64,000 nt of DNA from Hafnia alvei. GTDB lineage: Bacteria > Pseudomonadota > Gammaproteobacteria > Enterobacterales > Enterobacteriaceae. Of the stretch, positions 20,847 to 30,944 are shown piece by piece. The position numbers and the translations under genes are program-made. Each line of letters begins with the position of its first letter. The first letter of the stretch is position 1. Below the pieces are notes generated by a model, which did not search any database, was not told where the DNA came from, and worked only from the letters and a program-made list of their open reading frames with translations. Location: NCBI RefSeq assembly GCF_034424155.1, contig NZ_CP139992.1, positions 2,930,012-2,994,011 of the forward strand, in the 5' to 3' direction.

Positions 20847-21740
20847 CTACAGATGTTGCAGCTCAGGTTTATTCAACAAATGCTGGTATTCAGACTCTAG
20901 CTGCGGCGCATTCCAGTCACCGTCAATGATGGTATAGGTGATATAACCTTTGTTAAGCCAGCCGGTATCGGTATCCGCCTGAGATGGGGTTAATACGTCT
21001 GTGTTCATAATTTGCTGTGCTTTACCATCCGGTAACAGCTTGTAGTGATGCTGTGCTTTAGGATGCGGCTCATTGATAACGTATTTCACACCGGCTATTT
21101 TATCTTTTGCCAGAGGCGGATAGTTGATGCTTAAGCCTGAACCTTTCGGTAATAAAGACTGCCCTGGCTGCCAGTTTTTCCCCAGTTCATCGACAACATG
21201 AACCATATAATCTACCGCCTGCGGCCAATAAAGCTTGGTGCTCGGCCAACCCGCTTTCATTTCTTTTTCACTCAATACATAGCCGATACTGGCGGCTATG
21301 GCAGGATAACCATAGCGAACAGCGCGCGCTGCGGCAGATACCGTGCCGGAATTCAGTTGAGCAACGCCAGTATTTGGGCCATCGTTCACCCCAGAGATAA
21401 CGAGATCGGGCGGCGTGTCTTGCATCACGCCCAGCACAGCAAAATCAAGCGAATCAGCAGGCGTTCCAGGGAAGCAGTACTGTTTGTCGCTTATTTTTTT
21501 TACATCGAAAATCTTGTTAGGTTTAAACGTAATCGCAGAGCCGATGCCGCTTTGATTGGTCGCTGGCGCAACCAGCCATACGTCATAACCTTTTGCGGCC
21601 AGCTTTGTTTGTAGCGACGTGGTGCCATAGGATTCACATCCGTCGTCGTTAACGATCAAAATACGCATTGGGCGATCGGCGGCCTGTGCCACTAGCGCGG
21701 TAGACGCTAATAAAGCAGCGGTAATCAGTTGTTTTTTCAT
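20847..21740 (-). CDS. Secreted SurE-family 5'/3'-nucleotidase or acid phosphatase
   Basis: Metal-dependent phosphatase of the SurE family, 297 aa, with a clear signal peptide (MKKQLITAALLASTALVAQA) that standard cytoplasmic SurE lacks. Family motifs are present: ILIVNDDGCESYG with the metal-binding DD, an APATNQSGIGSAIT segment, and ISGVNDGPNTG. I start at 21740 because AGGAATAACACG and the signal peptide begin there. It follows the porin gene by 26 bp, so the two probably form one transcript within the bgl regulon. A role in dephosphorylating nucleotides or sugar phosphates in the periplasm is inferred. A palindrome GCTAAAACG/CGTTTTAGC (20806-20847) overlaps the stop codon. Confidence 0.85.
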   Translation of the reverse strand: MKKQLITAALLASTALVAQAADRPMRILIVNDDGCESYGTTSLQTKLAAKGYDVWLVAPATNQSGIGSAITFKPNKIFDVKKISDKQYCFPGTPADSLDFAVLGVMQDTPPDLVISGVNDGPNTGVAQLNSGTVSAAARAVRYGYPAIAASIGYVLSEKEMKAGWPSTKLYWPQAVDYMVHVVDELGKNWQPGQSLLPKGSGLSINYPPLAKDKIAGVKYVINEPHPKAQHHYKLLPDGKAQQIMNTDVLTPSQADTDTGWLNKGYITYTIIDGDWNAPQLESEYQHLLNKPELQHL

Positions 21741-21766
21741 CGTGTTATTCCTAATCAGTGAAACCA

Positions 21767-23086
21767 TTAAAACAAACCAAATTTATACTCAACGCGAACC
21801 GCGGCCCCTACGCCTTTCGCACGGTGGAAACTATCGCCATCATCGGTTATTGATGGGTTACTTTTGCTATCGAGTTTCCATGTATAAGCAGGGCCAAAGC
21901 CCGCAAAAATATTGAGGCCAGCGATACGCTGTGGTGACCATGAGAAGAATCCGCCATATTCCCACTCTTTTAACGAAACCCCTTTGTACTCAATGCCATA
22001 GCCATAGTTTCCATATAACCCGACCAACAGTTCGGGTGAAACCTGATACTGGCTATAGACATAAAGCATCTGCTCGCCATCGTTAACGTAGTCATTCCCT
22101 TCTCCATCGGCTGGGCTATTGAAAGTGCCACGGGTATTTTTCCCCATATGCCAATAGAAATAACCCAGTCCATCTTTTAAATGTGCCTTTGTTTTTGACC
22201 AGCCAACGCCGAATTCCGCAGCCGCTTTTTGATAACCAATAAGGCCAAAATAGTGCTCAGCATCATGTTCAAAGGCTTTAGTTCCTTCCCATTCGCTCAA
22301 GCCACGGTTGTAATACACCACGCCGCGAGTCAGAAAACGGGAGTTTTCGGAGAGCGGCCAAAACCAACTTCCCTCAATGCCTTGTCGTAGCAAATAATCT
22401 TTACTATCACCGGCCAAATAGGTGAAACCTTTGCCCTTTTCTGGCTTCCAGCTAATATCACCGGATGCGATATAGTCGATTTTCTTATCGCTTTTCAGCG
22501 TGTAAAAATGACGTTTTTCCGGCTCATCACGCTCTGAAAAACGATTCACCAACGCCGCTTTTATTTGCACCTGATCAAAACCAATCTCAGTGCTGAGCCC
22601 TTCCCAAGTGCTGGGAACTGCACGGCTAGTATTGGTGGTAATGGCGCCGAATTTATTCAGCTTTCTCCAGCCGCCATACACATTCATGAACCGTTTTTGT
22701 TCGCCAAACTTAGCCTTAGCAAAAAGCTGGCCGATCTTATTAAAACCTTCCGCATGCCCATTGTTGTCACGCAATAAATCACGGCCGTAGAAATCTTTAT
22801 TGGCATATAGTTTGCTCACTCCATACCACGAGGCATCAAATCCCACTGTGTCTTGGTACCAGCCGCTGCTGTAATCTACATGTATCGCCTGCGCCCAGGC
22901 ATTTTGGTCGCCAACATCGAAATCTGCACGCTGGTCTGTGGTGTTTAGCATCCATATATTTCTGAGCGTGAGATCTAAATGGCTACCCTCAAATAAACCG
23001 CCGCTTGAAATATCCATCGCATTGGCATGAGTAAAAATTCCAGTGGTAATTAAAAATAACGTTATTGTTATATTGCTGTGTCTCAT
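21767..23086 (-). CDS. OprD/chitoporin-like outer-membrane porin of the bgl regulon
   Basis: Outer-membrane beta-barrel, 439 aa, with a signal peptide (MRHSNITITLFLITTGIFTHANA) and alternating strands that end in the C-terminal phenylalanine motif VEYKFGLF. The sequence pattern (early SHLDLTLRNIWMLNTTDQ, later FLTRGVVYYNRGLSEWEG) resembles the OprD/ChiP group, not the LamB-type barrel of E. coli BglH. It probably lets oligosaccharides or aryl-glucosides cross the outer membrane. Its leader carries its own RAT/terminator (23256-23335) and a CRP-like site further upstream, tying it to BglG control. It is followed by the SurE-like gene. Confidence 0.85.
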   Translation of the reverse strand: MRHSNITITLFLITTGIFTHANAMDISSGGLFEGSHLDLTLRNIWMLNTTDQRADFDVGDQNAWAQAIHVDYSSGWYQDTVGFDASWYGVSKLYANKDFYGRDLLRDNNGHAEGFNKIGQLFAKAKFGEQKRFMNVYGGWRKLNKFGAITTNTSRAVPSTWEGLSTEIGFDQVQIKAALVNRFSERDEPEKRHFYTLKSDKKIDYIASGDISWKPEKGKGFTYLAGDSKDYLLRQGIEGSWFWPLSENSRFLTRGVVYYNRGLSEWEGTKAFEHDAEHYFGLIGYQKAAAEFGVGWSKTKAHLKDGLGYFYWHMGKNTRGTFNSPADGEGNDYVNDGEQMLYVYSQYQVSPELLVGLYGNYGYGIEYKGVSLKEWEYGGFFSWSPQRIAGLNIFAGFGPAYTWKLDSKSNPSITDDGDSFHRAKGVGAAVRVEYKFGLF

Positions 23087-23255
23087 CTTATATTCCCTGC
23101 CCTTCCTTGAATAAATTCGGCACTGATTTTAGACAAAAGATCCCCGAGAGCAGAATAAGCTGCTCAAAATAGAACCTAATGAATTAATGCTCAATAATTA
23201 GAATTTAATAAATCCGATTTAATACCCTTTATTAACACCAACAAACTAGAGGCAA

Positions 23256-23335
23256 AAAAAAACCTAAGCTCCCGATTGTTGGCCAATGCCATACATTCAG
23301 AAGCTTAGGTTTTGCCTGCTACTCAGTAACAATCC
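23256..23335 (-). promoter_or_regulatory. RAT antiterminator target and terminator before the porin gene
   Basis: The minus-strand RAT at 23308-23335 reads GGATTGTTACTGAG...GCAAAACC and matches those before bglG and bglF except in the loop and one base of length. It overlaps a terminator with stem AACCTAAGCT (23261-23270) and AGCTTAGGTT, followed by nine T. The terminator stem differs from the other two while the RAT is conserved, as expected if BglG selects the RAT. Confidence 0.9.
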
Positions 23336-23414
23336 TAAACATGTTTCTAGCTAAAAGTACGTTACCACGGTAATTTTAGAAACTAAACCCTTTCAACCGT
23401 AAATAAGATTATTT

Positions 23415-23430
23415 TGTGATGTGGCTAACA
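23415..23430 (-). promoter_or_regulatory. CRP-like site upstream of the porin/SurE unit
   Basis: TGTGATGTGGCTAACA fits TGTGA-N6-TCACA with one mismatch in ten defined positions. It lies about 80 bp upstream of the RAT, so catabolite control of the porin unit is plausible. Weak single-site evidence. Confidence 0.45.
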
Positions 23431-23537
23431 AACATTGTTATGCATTTTCTATTTTTATCATCTAATTAATTAGCCTTGATCAAAAAAATACGCTTCGACT
23501 AATTCAGTAAAGTTATTCTTTAATATCGTATAAGTAA

Positions 23538-23569
23538 AAAGCCCTACTAGCGTTAACTAATAGGGCTTT
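23538..23569 (-). terminator. Terminator at the end of the nuo operon
   Basis: AAAGCCCTA (23538-23546) pairs with TAGGGCTTT (23561-23569) around a 14-nt loop. On the minus strand the hairpin ends with TTT and follows the nuoN stop at 23596 by about 26 bp. The A/T tails on both sides would allow it to act in both directions. Confidence 0.85.
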
Positions 23570-23595
23570 ATTTGGCTATGACCTTATCGATTCAA

Positions 23596-25068
23596 TTAAA
23601 GAATCGGCTGTGCCATCTGCACCAGAGAAATCAGCGGCTGAGGGAAGATACCCAGCAGAACCACTAAGATCCCTGAAATCAGCACCACAACGCCACCGGC
23701 AGTCAGTGCCCAGTTATTTGGCGTATCACGCACCAGCGTTTCAGGTGCATGCAGGTACATACTCACGGCAACGCGCAGGTAGTAGTACAAACCAATCGCA
23801 CTACCCACCACAACCGCACCGGTCAGCCACCACAGATGCGCCTGAACACCCACGGTAACGATATAGAATTTACCGATGAAGCCCAGCGTCATTGGGATAC
23901 CCGCCAGAGACAGCATAGACACCGTCATCACCGCAGAAAGAATTGGCTTATGCCAGAACAGACCACGATAAGAGAACAGGGATTCTGCGTCAGGGCCGCT
24001 GTATGGGCTAGACATCAAGCTCACCACACCGAAGGAGGCAAGGCTTGCGAACAGATAACCCGCCAGATATACGCCAACCGCTTCAGCAGAAATTTGCTGA
24101 CTCTGAACCGCAATCAGTGCCACCAGCAGATAGCCTAAATGAGACACCGAAGAGTAACCAAGCAGACGCTTGATGTTGCTCTGCGTGATCGCCATCAGGT
24201 TACCAAACAGGATGGAGCAGAATGCGATGATGCCCAGAACCAAACGTACCGTTTCGCTGTTGGTGACCGGCGCATACATAAACAGACGCATCAGCACGGC
24301 AAAGATGGCAATCTTGCTGGCGGTGGCCAAGAAGGTTGAAACCGGCGCAGGAGCGCCCTGATACACGTCTGGCGTCCACAGCTGGAACGGAACCAGTGAA
24401 AGTTTGAAGCCAAAGCCAACCAGCATCATGCCCAAACCGGCTAACAACAGCGGTTCGTGCAGCATGCTATCGCTCATGCTTTTGCCTAGGCCGGCAAACG
24501 ACAGGTCGCCAGATTCAGCATACAGCAGCGCCATACCGAACAGCAGGAACGATGAGGCCGCCGCTGACAGAATGGTGTACTTGATAGCGGCTTCCAGCGA
24601 GCGTTTCTGGCGATAGGCATAACCAATCAGGCCAAACAGCGGCAGCGAAATCAGTTCGATACCGATGAACAACGCCGCCAGATGGTTAGCGCAAGCCAGT
24701 ACGATACCGCCCAGCGTTGCAATCAGAACCAGCAGATAGAACTCATCGCGGTTATCTGGGTAGCCTTGCAGCCATGGGTAGGCAAACGTGCTGGTCGCAA
24801 GGCTCGACAGCAACACCAAGCCGATATACAGCATGGAGAAACTATCAACGCGAAACAGCGGCGTTACGTTTAACGAGCCATCCGTTGCAGAAAGAAGCTG
24901 CCCCACAAAATAGAGTGAAAGCAGCGCCAGGTTCAAACCGATCACTGTCACCGTTGCGTTGACGAAGTGGTTGCGTCGCCACGCAATGCACAGCATCACA
25001 ACCACCACCGTCAATCCGACGATCAACAGCGGTAACAGTGCGATCAGATGTTGAGGAGTTATTGTCAT
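23596..25068 (-). CDS. nuoN: NADH-quinone oxidoreductase subunit N
   Basis: Antiporter-like proton-pumping subunit of the complex I membrane arm, 490 aa (E. coli 485). The start [18 protein letters not shown] and motifs such as [17 protein letters not shown] and the lysine-bearing helix near [19 protein letters not shown] are those of NuoN. It is the last gene of nuoA-nuoN, 6 bp after nuoM, and a terminator follows. Confidence 0.98.
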   Translation of the reverse strand: MTITPQHLIALLPLLIVGLTVVVVMLCIAWRRNHFVNATVTVIGLNLALLSLYFVGQLLSATDGSLNVTPLFRVDSFSMLYIGLVLLSSLATSTFAYPWLQGYPDNRDEFYLLVLIATLGGIVLACANHLAALFIGIELISLPLFGLIGYAYRQKRSLEAAIKYTILSAAASSFLLFGMALLYAESGDLSFAGLGKSMSDSMLHEPLLLAGLGMMLVGFGFKLSLVPFQLWTPDVYQGAPAPVSTFLATASKIAIFAVLMRLFMYAPVTNSETVRLVLGIIAFCSILFGNLMAITQSNIKRLLGYSSVSHLGYLLVALIAVQSQQISAEAVGVYLAGYLFASLASFGVVSLMSSPYSGPDAESLFSYRGLFWHKPILSAVMTVSMLSLAGIPMTLGFIGKFYIVTVGVQAHLWWLTGAVVVGSAIGLYYYLRVAVSMYLHAPETLVRDTPNNWALTAGGVVVLISGILVVLLGIFPQPLISLVQMAQPIL

Positions 25069-25074
25069 GGCGAA

Positions 25075-26598
25075 TTACGGCCTTGTTGTTAAAGTTGAAG
25101 CAGAGCTAAACCAGTGTTGCACGTTCGTCATTGCTGCACTGGACGTATCCAGAATCGGCTGAGGATAAACACCCAGCGCAACCAGCAGAACCACCAGCAG
25201 CAGAATAATCGACAGCTCACGCGTGCTCATGCCCGGCAGAGGTTTGTCAGATTTTGGTGCACCGTAATAAGCGCGCTGCATCATGATTAACGAATAAACA
25301 GAGGCAAATACCAGACCGAAGGTAGAGATAATCGTTATAACCGGCACCACTTGGAAGCTGCCGAATAGGATCATGAACTCACCAACGAAGTTACCAGTAC
25401 CCGGCATACCTAAGGTGGCAACGGCAAAGAACAGCGACAGCGCAGGCAGGTACTTAATCCGGCCCCACAAACCGCCCATCTGACGCATATCACGCGTATG
25501 CAGACGTTCGTAAAGCTGACCACAGATGATGAACATACCCGCAGCAGACAAACCGTGCGCAATCATCTGGATAACCGCGCCCTGATAGGCCAGTTGGCTA
25601 CCGGAGTAGATCGCGATCAATACGAAGCCCATGTGGGAAACGGAGGTATAAGCAATCAGACGTTTAATATCCGTCTGAGCAAACGCCATCCATGCACCGT
25701 AGAAGATACCGATAACACCTAACCACATCGCGATAGGCGCGAATTCATGGGATGCTTCTGGGAACAACGGCAGGCTGAAACGCAACAGACCATAGGCTGC
25801 GGTTTTCAGCAAAATACCGGCTAAGTCAACGGAACCTGCGGTCGGTGCCTGACTGTGTGCATCAGGTAACCAGCCATGCAATGGAACCACCGGCATCTTC
25901 ACGGCAAATGCAATAAAGAAGCCCAACATCAGCAGATACTGAACGTTGTGACTCATTGGCGTGTTCAGCAATTCTTCATAGTTAAATGTCCACACGCCGG
26001 TAGCGTTGAAGTGAACAAATACCAGACCCAGAATCGCAATCAGCATAATCAAGCCGCTGGACTGGGTGTAGATGAAGAACTTGGTGGCAGCGCTGATACG
26101 GGTTTTGCCGTCTGATGCTTTATGACCCCAAAGAGCGATCAAGAAGTACATCGGCACCAGCATCATTTCCCAGAAGAAGAAGAACAGGAACAGGTCGATG
26201 GCCAAGAACACACCGATGACGCCCCCCAGAATCCATAACAGATTCAGGTGGAAGAAGCCCTGATACTTCTGGATCTCGTTCCAAGAACAGAGGATCGCCA
26301 GAACGCCCAGCAAGCCGGTCAATACCACCATCAGCAGTGATAAACCATCCAGTGCTAGGTGGAATTCAATCCCGAAACGTGGGATCCACGGCACGGAGAA
26401 CTCTGACTGCCACTGCGGCAGACCCGTCGCCTGTGTCAGAGAATAGCTGCCCTGCAACCACAGTTGCACAGACAACACTAACGTCAGACCCATTGCTATC
26501 AGTGCTATCCAGCGTGGAGCTTTGGTGCCGAAGCGCTCGCTCTGCCAGCTTAAAAAGCCACCGATGAACGGGATAAGAATTAGCCAAGGTAATAACAT
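25075..26598 (-). CDS. nuoM: NADH-quinone oxidoreductase subunit M
   Basis: Antiporter-like membrane-arm subunit, 507 aa, almost the E. coli length (509). Conserved pump elements include FFFFWEMMLVPMYFLIALWG with the key glutamate, AVKMPVVPLHGWLPDAH with the key lysine, and AYTSVSHMGFVLI. About 14 membrane helices. A 78-bp spacer with a small GC-rich hairpin (CCGAGGGC.../GCCCCCGG) separates it from nuoL. Confidence 0.98.
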   Translation of the reverse strand: MLLPWLILIPFIGGFLSWQSERFGTKAPRWIALIAMGLTLVLSVQLWLQGSYSLTQATGLPQWQSEFSVPWIPRFGIEFHLALDGLSLLMVVLTGLLGVLAILCSWNEIQKYQGFFHLNLLWILGGVIGVFLAIDLFLFFFFWEMMLVPMYFLIALWGHKASDGKTRISAATKFFIYTQSSGLIMLIAILGLVFVHFNATGVWTFNYEELLNTPMSHNVQYLLMLGFFIAFAVKMPVVPLHGWLPDAHSQAPTAGSVDLAGILLKTAAYGLLRFSLPLFPEASHEFAPIAMWLGVIGIFYGAWMAFAQTDIKRLIAYTSVSHMGFVLIAIYSGSQLAYQGAVIQMIAHGLSAAGMFIICGQLYERLHTRDMRQMGGLWGRIKYLPALSLFFAVATLGMPGTGNFVGEFMILFGSFQVVPVITIISTFGLVFASVYSLIMMQRAYYGAPKSDKPLPGMSTRELSIILLLVVLLVALGVYPQPILDTSSAAMTNVQHWFSSASTLTTRP

Positions 26599-26676
26599 GG
26601 CGCTTTGTGTCCCTTAAAATTGAATGCGGTTTTCACGTTACCGAGGGCATCCGCCCCCGGCTGGCGACAACTCAAT

Positions 26677-28524
26677 TCACTTAACCAATAACAACAGAGC
26701 CAATACGACCACTGCGCCCACACCCATAGATGCCATATACCAGCGCAACTGACCGTTTTCACTCACCGCAAGACCACGATTACCCCAGCGCGCAAAGACG
26801 GCGAACAGGTTCATCAGGCTGTTGAGCGGATCGCGCTGTAACAGGTAAGCAATCGCTTTAAACGGCTTAACAAAGATCATGTTGTACAGCCAGTCAAAGC
26901 CCCATGCATGGAACCACCACGTTGAGAAGAAGCGACCCGGCGCGCTCTGCGCCACGCTATTCACAAACTGACGTTTCCCAAGGTACAAGACAGCAGCCAG
27001 CAGGATGCCAACGATAGCCACGACGCCGGAGATAATTTCTAACGTCATTTTACCCGCTTCACCGCTGTGGCTTTCTGGTAACACACCCGCCAGCGGTGGC
27101 GTAATCAACGCACCGATGAAGGTAGAAAGCACCAGCAACACAATCAGCGGCAGGCTATGCGCAATGCCTTTGCCCGCATGTGCTTTGGTATGTGCTTCGC
27201 CATGGAACACAATGAAAATCATACGGAAGGTATACAGCGACGTCAGGAACGCACCCACCAAGCCCGCAGTCATCAGGTTAACGTGGCCAGAAGCCAACGC
27301 CCCCCACAGGATTTCATCTTTACTGTAGAAGCCCGCGGTGACGATTGGCAACGCAGACAGCGCAGCACCACCGACCAAGAAGCAGATGTAAACCAGCGGC
27401 AGCGATTTACGCAATCCACCCATTTTGAAGATGTTCTGCTCGTGGTGGCAGGCCAAAATCACCGAACCAGAAGAGAGGAACAGCAGCGCTTTAAAGAACG
27501 CATGCGTCATCAGATGGAAGATTGCCGCATCCCATGCTTGAACGCCCAGCGCCAAGAACATGTAGCCGATCTGACTCATGGTTGAGTAAGCTAGCACGCG
27601 TTTGATGTCGGTTTGTACCAGCGCGGCGAAACCGGCCAGCACCAACGTCACCGCACCAACGATACCCACCAGATGCAGCACTTCAGGCGCCATCAGGAAC
27701 AGGCCGTGCGTACGTGCAATCAGGTAAACACCGGCGGTAACCATGGTCGCAGCATGGATCAAAGCAGAAACCGGCGTTGGACCCGCCATCGCATCCGCCA
27801 ACCATGTTTGCAACGGCAACTGTGCAGATTTACCTACGGCACCGCCCAACAGCATCAGCGTCGCCCACGTAATCGCAGTCGAGCCTATCTCCAGTTTTTG
27901 CGGAGCCAGAATCATCAGTTCACGGATGTTCAGCGTGCCCAGTTCGTTGTAAAGAATGAACAGGCCAATCGCCAAGAACACGTCACCCACGCGGGTCACG
28001 ATGAACGCCTTCATTGCCGCCGCACCGTTAGCCGGATTGGTGTAGTAGAAGCCGATCAGCAGATAACTGCACAGCCCTACCCCTTCCCAGCCCAGATACA
28101 TCAGCAGCAGGTTATCCGCCAGAACCAATACCACCATGCTGGCGATAAACAGGTTGGTATAAGCGAAGAAGCGCGAGTAGCCCTCTTCACCGCGCATATA
28201 CCATGAGGCGAACATATGAATGAAGAAGCCCACGCCGGTAACCACAGACAGCATGGTCAGCGACAGACCGTCCAGCGTTAAGGTCACAGGAATACCGAAG
28301 TCACCCACGGCCATCCAGTTCCACAGATGTTGGTTGAACACCTGTACGCCGTCGGCTTTTTGACTTAAGAAATCAAAACCCACATAGGCGGTAACCAGCG
28401 CAGCCAGTCCGATAGAACCGACGCCGATGATGGCCGACGTATTTTCTGACCAGCGACCACGGGAAAATGCCAACAGCAAGAACCCGATTAACGGTAGCAA
28501 TATTGTTAAGTAGAGTAGGTTCAT
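26677..28524 (-). CDS. nuoL: NADH-quinone oxidoreductase subunit L
   Basis: Distal antiporter-like subunit of the complex I membrane arm, 615 aa (E. coli 613), carrying the long lateral helix at its C-terminal end. Typical motifs are [22 protein letters not shown] with the pump glutamate, [31 protein letters not shown] (key lysine at its start) and [16 protein letters not shown]. It overlaps the nuoK stop by 4 nt, indicating coupled translation. Confidence 0.98.
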   Translation of the reverse strand: MNLLYLTILLPLIGFLLLAFSRGRWSENTSAIIGVGSIGLAALVTAYVGFDFLSQKADGVQVFNQHLWNWMAVGDFGIPVTLTLDGLSLTMLSVVTGVGFFIHMFASWYMRGEEGYSRFFAYTNLFIASMVVLVLADNLLLMYLGWEGVGLCSYLLIGFYYTNPANGAAAMKAFIVTRVGDVFLAIGLFILYNELGTLNIRELMILAPQKLEIGSTAITWATLMLLGGAVGKSAQLPLQTWLADAMAGPTPVSALIHAATMVTAGVYLIARTHGLFLMAPEVLHLVGIVGAVTLVLAGFAALVQTDIKRVLAYSTMSQIGYMFLALGVQAWDAAIFHLMTHAFFKALLFLSSGSVILACHHEQNIFKMGGLRKSLPLVYICFLVGGAALSALPIVTAGFYSKDEILWGALASGHVNLMTAGLVGAFLTSLYTFRMIFIVFHGEAHTKAHAGKGIAHSLPLIVLLVLSTFIGALITPPLAGVLPESHSGEAGKMTLEIISGVVAIVGILLAAVLYLGKRQFVNSVAQSAPGRFFSTWWFHAWGFDWLYNMIFVKPFKAIAYLLQRDPLNSLMNLFAVFARWGNRGLAVSENGQLRWYMASMGVGAVVVLALLLLVK

Positions 28525-28823
28525 CCGCGCATCTCACTGACAGTATCGATATTCAGGGTGTTGCGACGACGATGCAATTGCAGCAACAGCGCCAAGCCAA
28601 TACTCGCTTCCGCCGCGGCTAAGCTGATCGCCAGAATGTACATCACCTGACCATCTGCTTGTCCCCAATAGCTCCCCGCCACCACGAATGCCAAAGCAGC
28701 CGCGTTGATCATGATTTCCAAGCTAATCAGCATAAACAGCAGATTGCGCCGGATTAACAGGCCGGTCAGTCCCAGAACAAACAGGATGGCCGCCAGAATT
28801 AAACCGTGTTGTAACGGGATCAT
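28521..28823 (-). CDS. nuoK: NADH-quinone oxidoreductase subunit K
   Basis: Small three-helix membrane subunit of complex I, 100 aa, the same length as in E. coli. The conserved glutamates of the proton path are in [13 protein letters not shown] and [15 protein letters not shown]. It overlaps nuoJ and nuoL by 4 nt each. Confidence 0.98.
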   Translation of the reverse strand: MIPLQHGLILAAILFVLGLTGLLIRRNLLFMLISLEIMINAAALAFVVAGSYWGQADGQVMYILAISLAAAEASIGLALLLQLHRRRNTLNIDTVSEMRG

Positions 28824-29398
28824 GCTCGCTCCTCCGCCTTATTTTTTACCGCCATTGCCTTGGCTTTATTGGCATCCGCTTCTGGCGCTTTGCTGAAGAC
28901 TTCGCCCTGCTTGTGCTCGCGTCCCACATGGAACGCCACCACCAGACCCGCCAGCAACAGCATAGATACCAGTTCAACGGCCAGAACATACGGGCCAAAC
29001 AGCGCGATACCGACCGCTTTCGCGTCAATCATGTCGCCGCTTATCCCTTGGTCGTTGACGCTCATAATGGCGTAAACCAGCACCGCTAACAGGATCAGAG
29101 ACAAAATGCTCGGCCCAATCCACAGCGTTGGTTTCAGCCATGCGCGTTCTTGCTCCACCACCGAATTACCGAGGTTAAGCATCATGACCACGAAGACGAA
29201 CAGAACCATAATCGCACCGGCATACACGATGATCTCCAAGGCACCCGCAAAGTAAGCGCCAAGAGAGAAGAACACCGCCGCAATCGCCAGTAAAGACACA
29301 ATTAAATACAGCAAGGCGTGAACCGGATTGGCATGCGAGATCACTCGGATCGTTGCCACCACGGCCACCAGCGCTGCAATGTAGAATGCAAATTCCAT
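28820..29398 (-). CDS. nuoJ: NADH-quinone oxidoreductase subunit J
   Basis: Five-helix membrane subunit of complex I near the quinone site, 192 aa (E. coli 184). I start at 29398 ([14 protein letters not shown]), where TAAGGAGCCAAGC gives a good RBS; an upstream in-frame ATG at 29434 lies inside nuoI. The conserved helix [23 protein letters not shown] with its glycine-rich pi-bulge region is present. The charged C-terminal tail is somewhat longer than in E. coli. Confidence 0.97.
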   Translation of the reverse strand: MEFAFYIAALVAVVATIRVISHANPVHALLYLIVSLLAIAAVFFSLGAYFAGALEIIVYAGAIMVLFVFVVMMLNLGNSVVEQERAWLKPTLWIGPSILSLILLAVLVYAIMSVNDQGISGDMIDAKAVGIALFGPYVLAVELVSMLLLAGLVVAFHVGREHKQGEVFSKAPEADANKAKAMAVKNKAEERA

Positions 29399-29408
29399 GC
29401 TTGGCTCC

Positions 29409-29951
29409 TTAAGGTAGCAGACCTTTAACGTCAATCGGCTTCGCTTCGTTTTCGGCTTCGCCTTTCGCTTTGCCGTCGATAGCCATACCGGCCATACGAT
29501 AGAAGTTATATTCCGGATATTTACCCGGGCCCGAGATCAGAAGATCTTCTTTTTCGTATACCAAATCCTGACGCTTAAATTCACCCAGTTCAAAATCTGG
29601 CGTTAGCTGAATAGCGGTCGTTGGACACGCTTCTTCACACAGACCACAGAAGATGCAGCGAGAGAAGTTGATGCGGAAAAACTCTGGATACCAGCGACCA
29701 TCTTTGGTTTCTGCTTTCTGCAAAGAAATACAGCCAACCGGACAGGCAACGGCACACAGGTTACAGGCAACGCAGCGCTCTTCACCGTCGGGATCGCGGG
29801 TTAACACGATACGACCACGGTAGCGAGGCGGCAGATAGACCGGCTCTTCCGGATACATTTGGGTTTCGCGCTTAGCAAACGCATGCAAGCCAATCATCCA
29901 CAGGCTGCGCACTTGGGTGCCGAAACCAACCACTAACTCTTTCAATGTCAT
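29409..29951 (-). CDS. nuoI: NADH-quinone oxidoreductase subunit I
   Basis: Peripheral-arm subunit with two [4Fe-4S] clusters (N6a and N6b) that pass electrons towards NuoB, 180 aa, the E. coli length. Cysteine motifs are [15 protein letters not shown] and [13 protein letters not shown] choose the start at 29951 ([11 protein letters not shown]), as in E. coli; a second ATG at 29963 (MNVTMTLKE) is closer to the RBS AAGGGG and cannot be excluded. Confidence 0.97.
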   Translation of the reverse strand: MTLKELVVGFGTQVRSLWMIGLHAFAKRETQMYPEEPVYLPPRYRGRIVLTRDPDGEERCVACNLCAVACPVGCISLQKAETKDGRWYPEFFRINFSRCIFCGLCEEACPTTAIQLTPDFELGEFKRQDLVYEKEDLLISGPGKYPEYNFYRMAGMAIDGKAKGEAENEAKPIDVKGLLP

Positions 29952-29966
29952 GGTTACATTCACCCC

Positions 29967-30944
29967 TTATTGAGCGTTATACAAAATCACGGCGGCGGTC
30001 GCCAACAGGTTCAACAACGTCAACGGCAGGCAAATTTTCCAGCCGAATGACATCACCTGGTCATAGCGAGGACGCGGCAGTGACGCACGCACCAGAATAA
30101 ACATCACCATGAAGAAGGCAGTCTTAATTGCAAACCAGATAACCGGCGGCAGGAATGGCCCCTGCCAGCCTCCGAAGAACAGCGTCACAATCAGCGCTGA
30201 TACGGTGACGATCCCGATATATTCCCCCACGAAGAACAGACCGAATTTCATACCGGAATATTCAATGTGGTAACCGTCGGCCAGTTCCTGCTCGGCTTCC
30301 GGTTGGTCAAATGGGTGACGGTGACATACCGCAACACCGGCGATAATAAAGGTCAGGAATCCAAAGAACTGCGGGATAACGTTCCACAGATGAGACTGCG
30401 ATTCCACGATAGCCTGCATGTTGAAGGAATCAGCCTGCGCAACCACGCCCATCACCGAAAGACCGAGGAACACTTCATAGCTCAGCGTCTGCGCAGAAGC
30501 ACGCATCGCACCCAGCAAAGAGTATTTGTTGTTGCTCGACCAACCGGCAAACAGCACGGCGTAAACCGCAAGACCTGCCATCATCAAGAAGAACAGAATA
30601 CCGATGTTCAGATCGGCACCCATCCACGTTGGGCTTACCGGCACAATCGCGAAAGCCAGCAACAGAGAGGAGAACGCAATCATCGGCGCCAAGGTAAAGA
30701 TCAGGCGATCGGAGAAGCGTGGAACCCAGTCTTCTTTGAAGAACATTTTGACCATATCCGCAACCAGCTGGAGCGAGCCGCCCCAGCCAACACGGTTTGG
30801 TCCATAACGGTTCTGGAATAGGCCGAGCAAACGACGTTCGCCGAAGCTCATAAATGCCCCACAGGTGACCACCACCAGCAAAATCACCACCGCTTTAAGC
30901 ACGGTGAGAATGATGTCGATCACGTCTGGCGTCAGCCAACTCAT
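29967..30944 (-). CDS. nuoH: NADH-quinone oxidoreductase subunit H
   Basis: Membrane subunit forming much of the quinone chamber at the junction of the two arms, 325 aa (E. coli 325). The family signature [20 protein letters not shown] and the [20 protein letters not shown] loop with its charged residues are intact. About eight helices. It overlaps nuoG by 4 nt. Confidence 0.98.
   Translation of the reverse strand: MSWLTPDVIDIILTVLKAVVILLVVVTCGAFMSFGERRLLGLFQNRYGPNRVGWGGSLQLVADMVKMFFKEDWVPRFSDRLIFTLAPMIAFSSLLLAFAIVPVSPTWMGADLNIGILFFLMMAGLAVYAVLFAGWSSNNKYSLLGAMRASAQTLSYEVFLGLSVMGVVAQADSFNMQAIVESQSHLWNVIPQFFGFLTFIIAGVAVCHRHPFDQPEAEQELADGYHIEYSGMKFGLFFVGEYIGIVTVSALIVTLFFGGWQGPFLPPVIWFAIKTAFFMVMFILVRASLPRPRYDQVMSFGWKICLPLTLLNLLATAAVILYNAQ

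Larger units (their letters stand above)
23087..23595. other. Intergenic region between the porin gene and nuoN
   Basis: This 509-bp stretch holds the porin leader with RAT/terminator, a probable promoter region with a CRP-like site near 23415, and the nuo terminator at 23538-23569. It is AT-rich and contains no gene that I can support. Confidence 0.6.

Noticed and set aside
28521-30944. 4-nt overlaps in nuo as programmed frameshift sites
   Set aside because: They are ordinary stop-start overlaps of translationally coupled genes.
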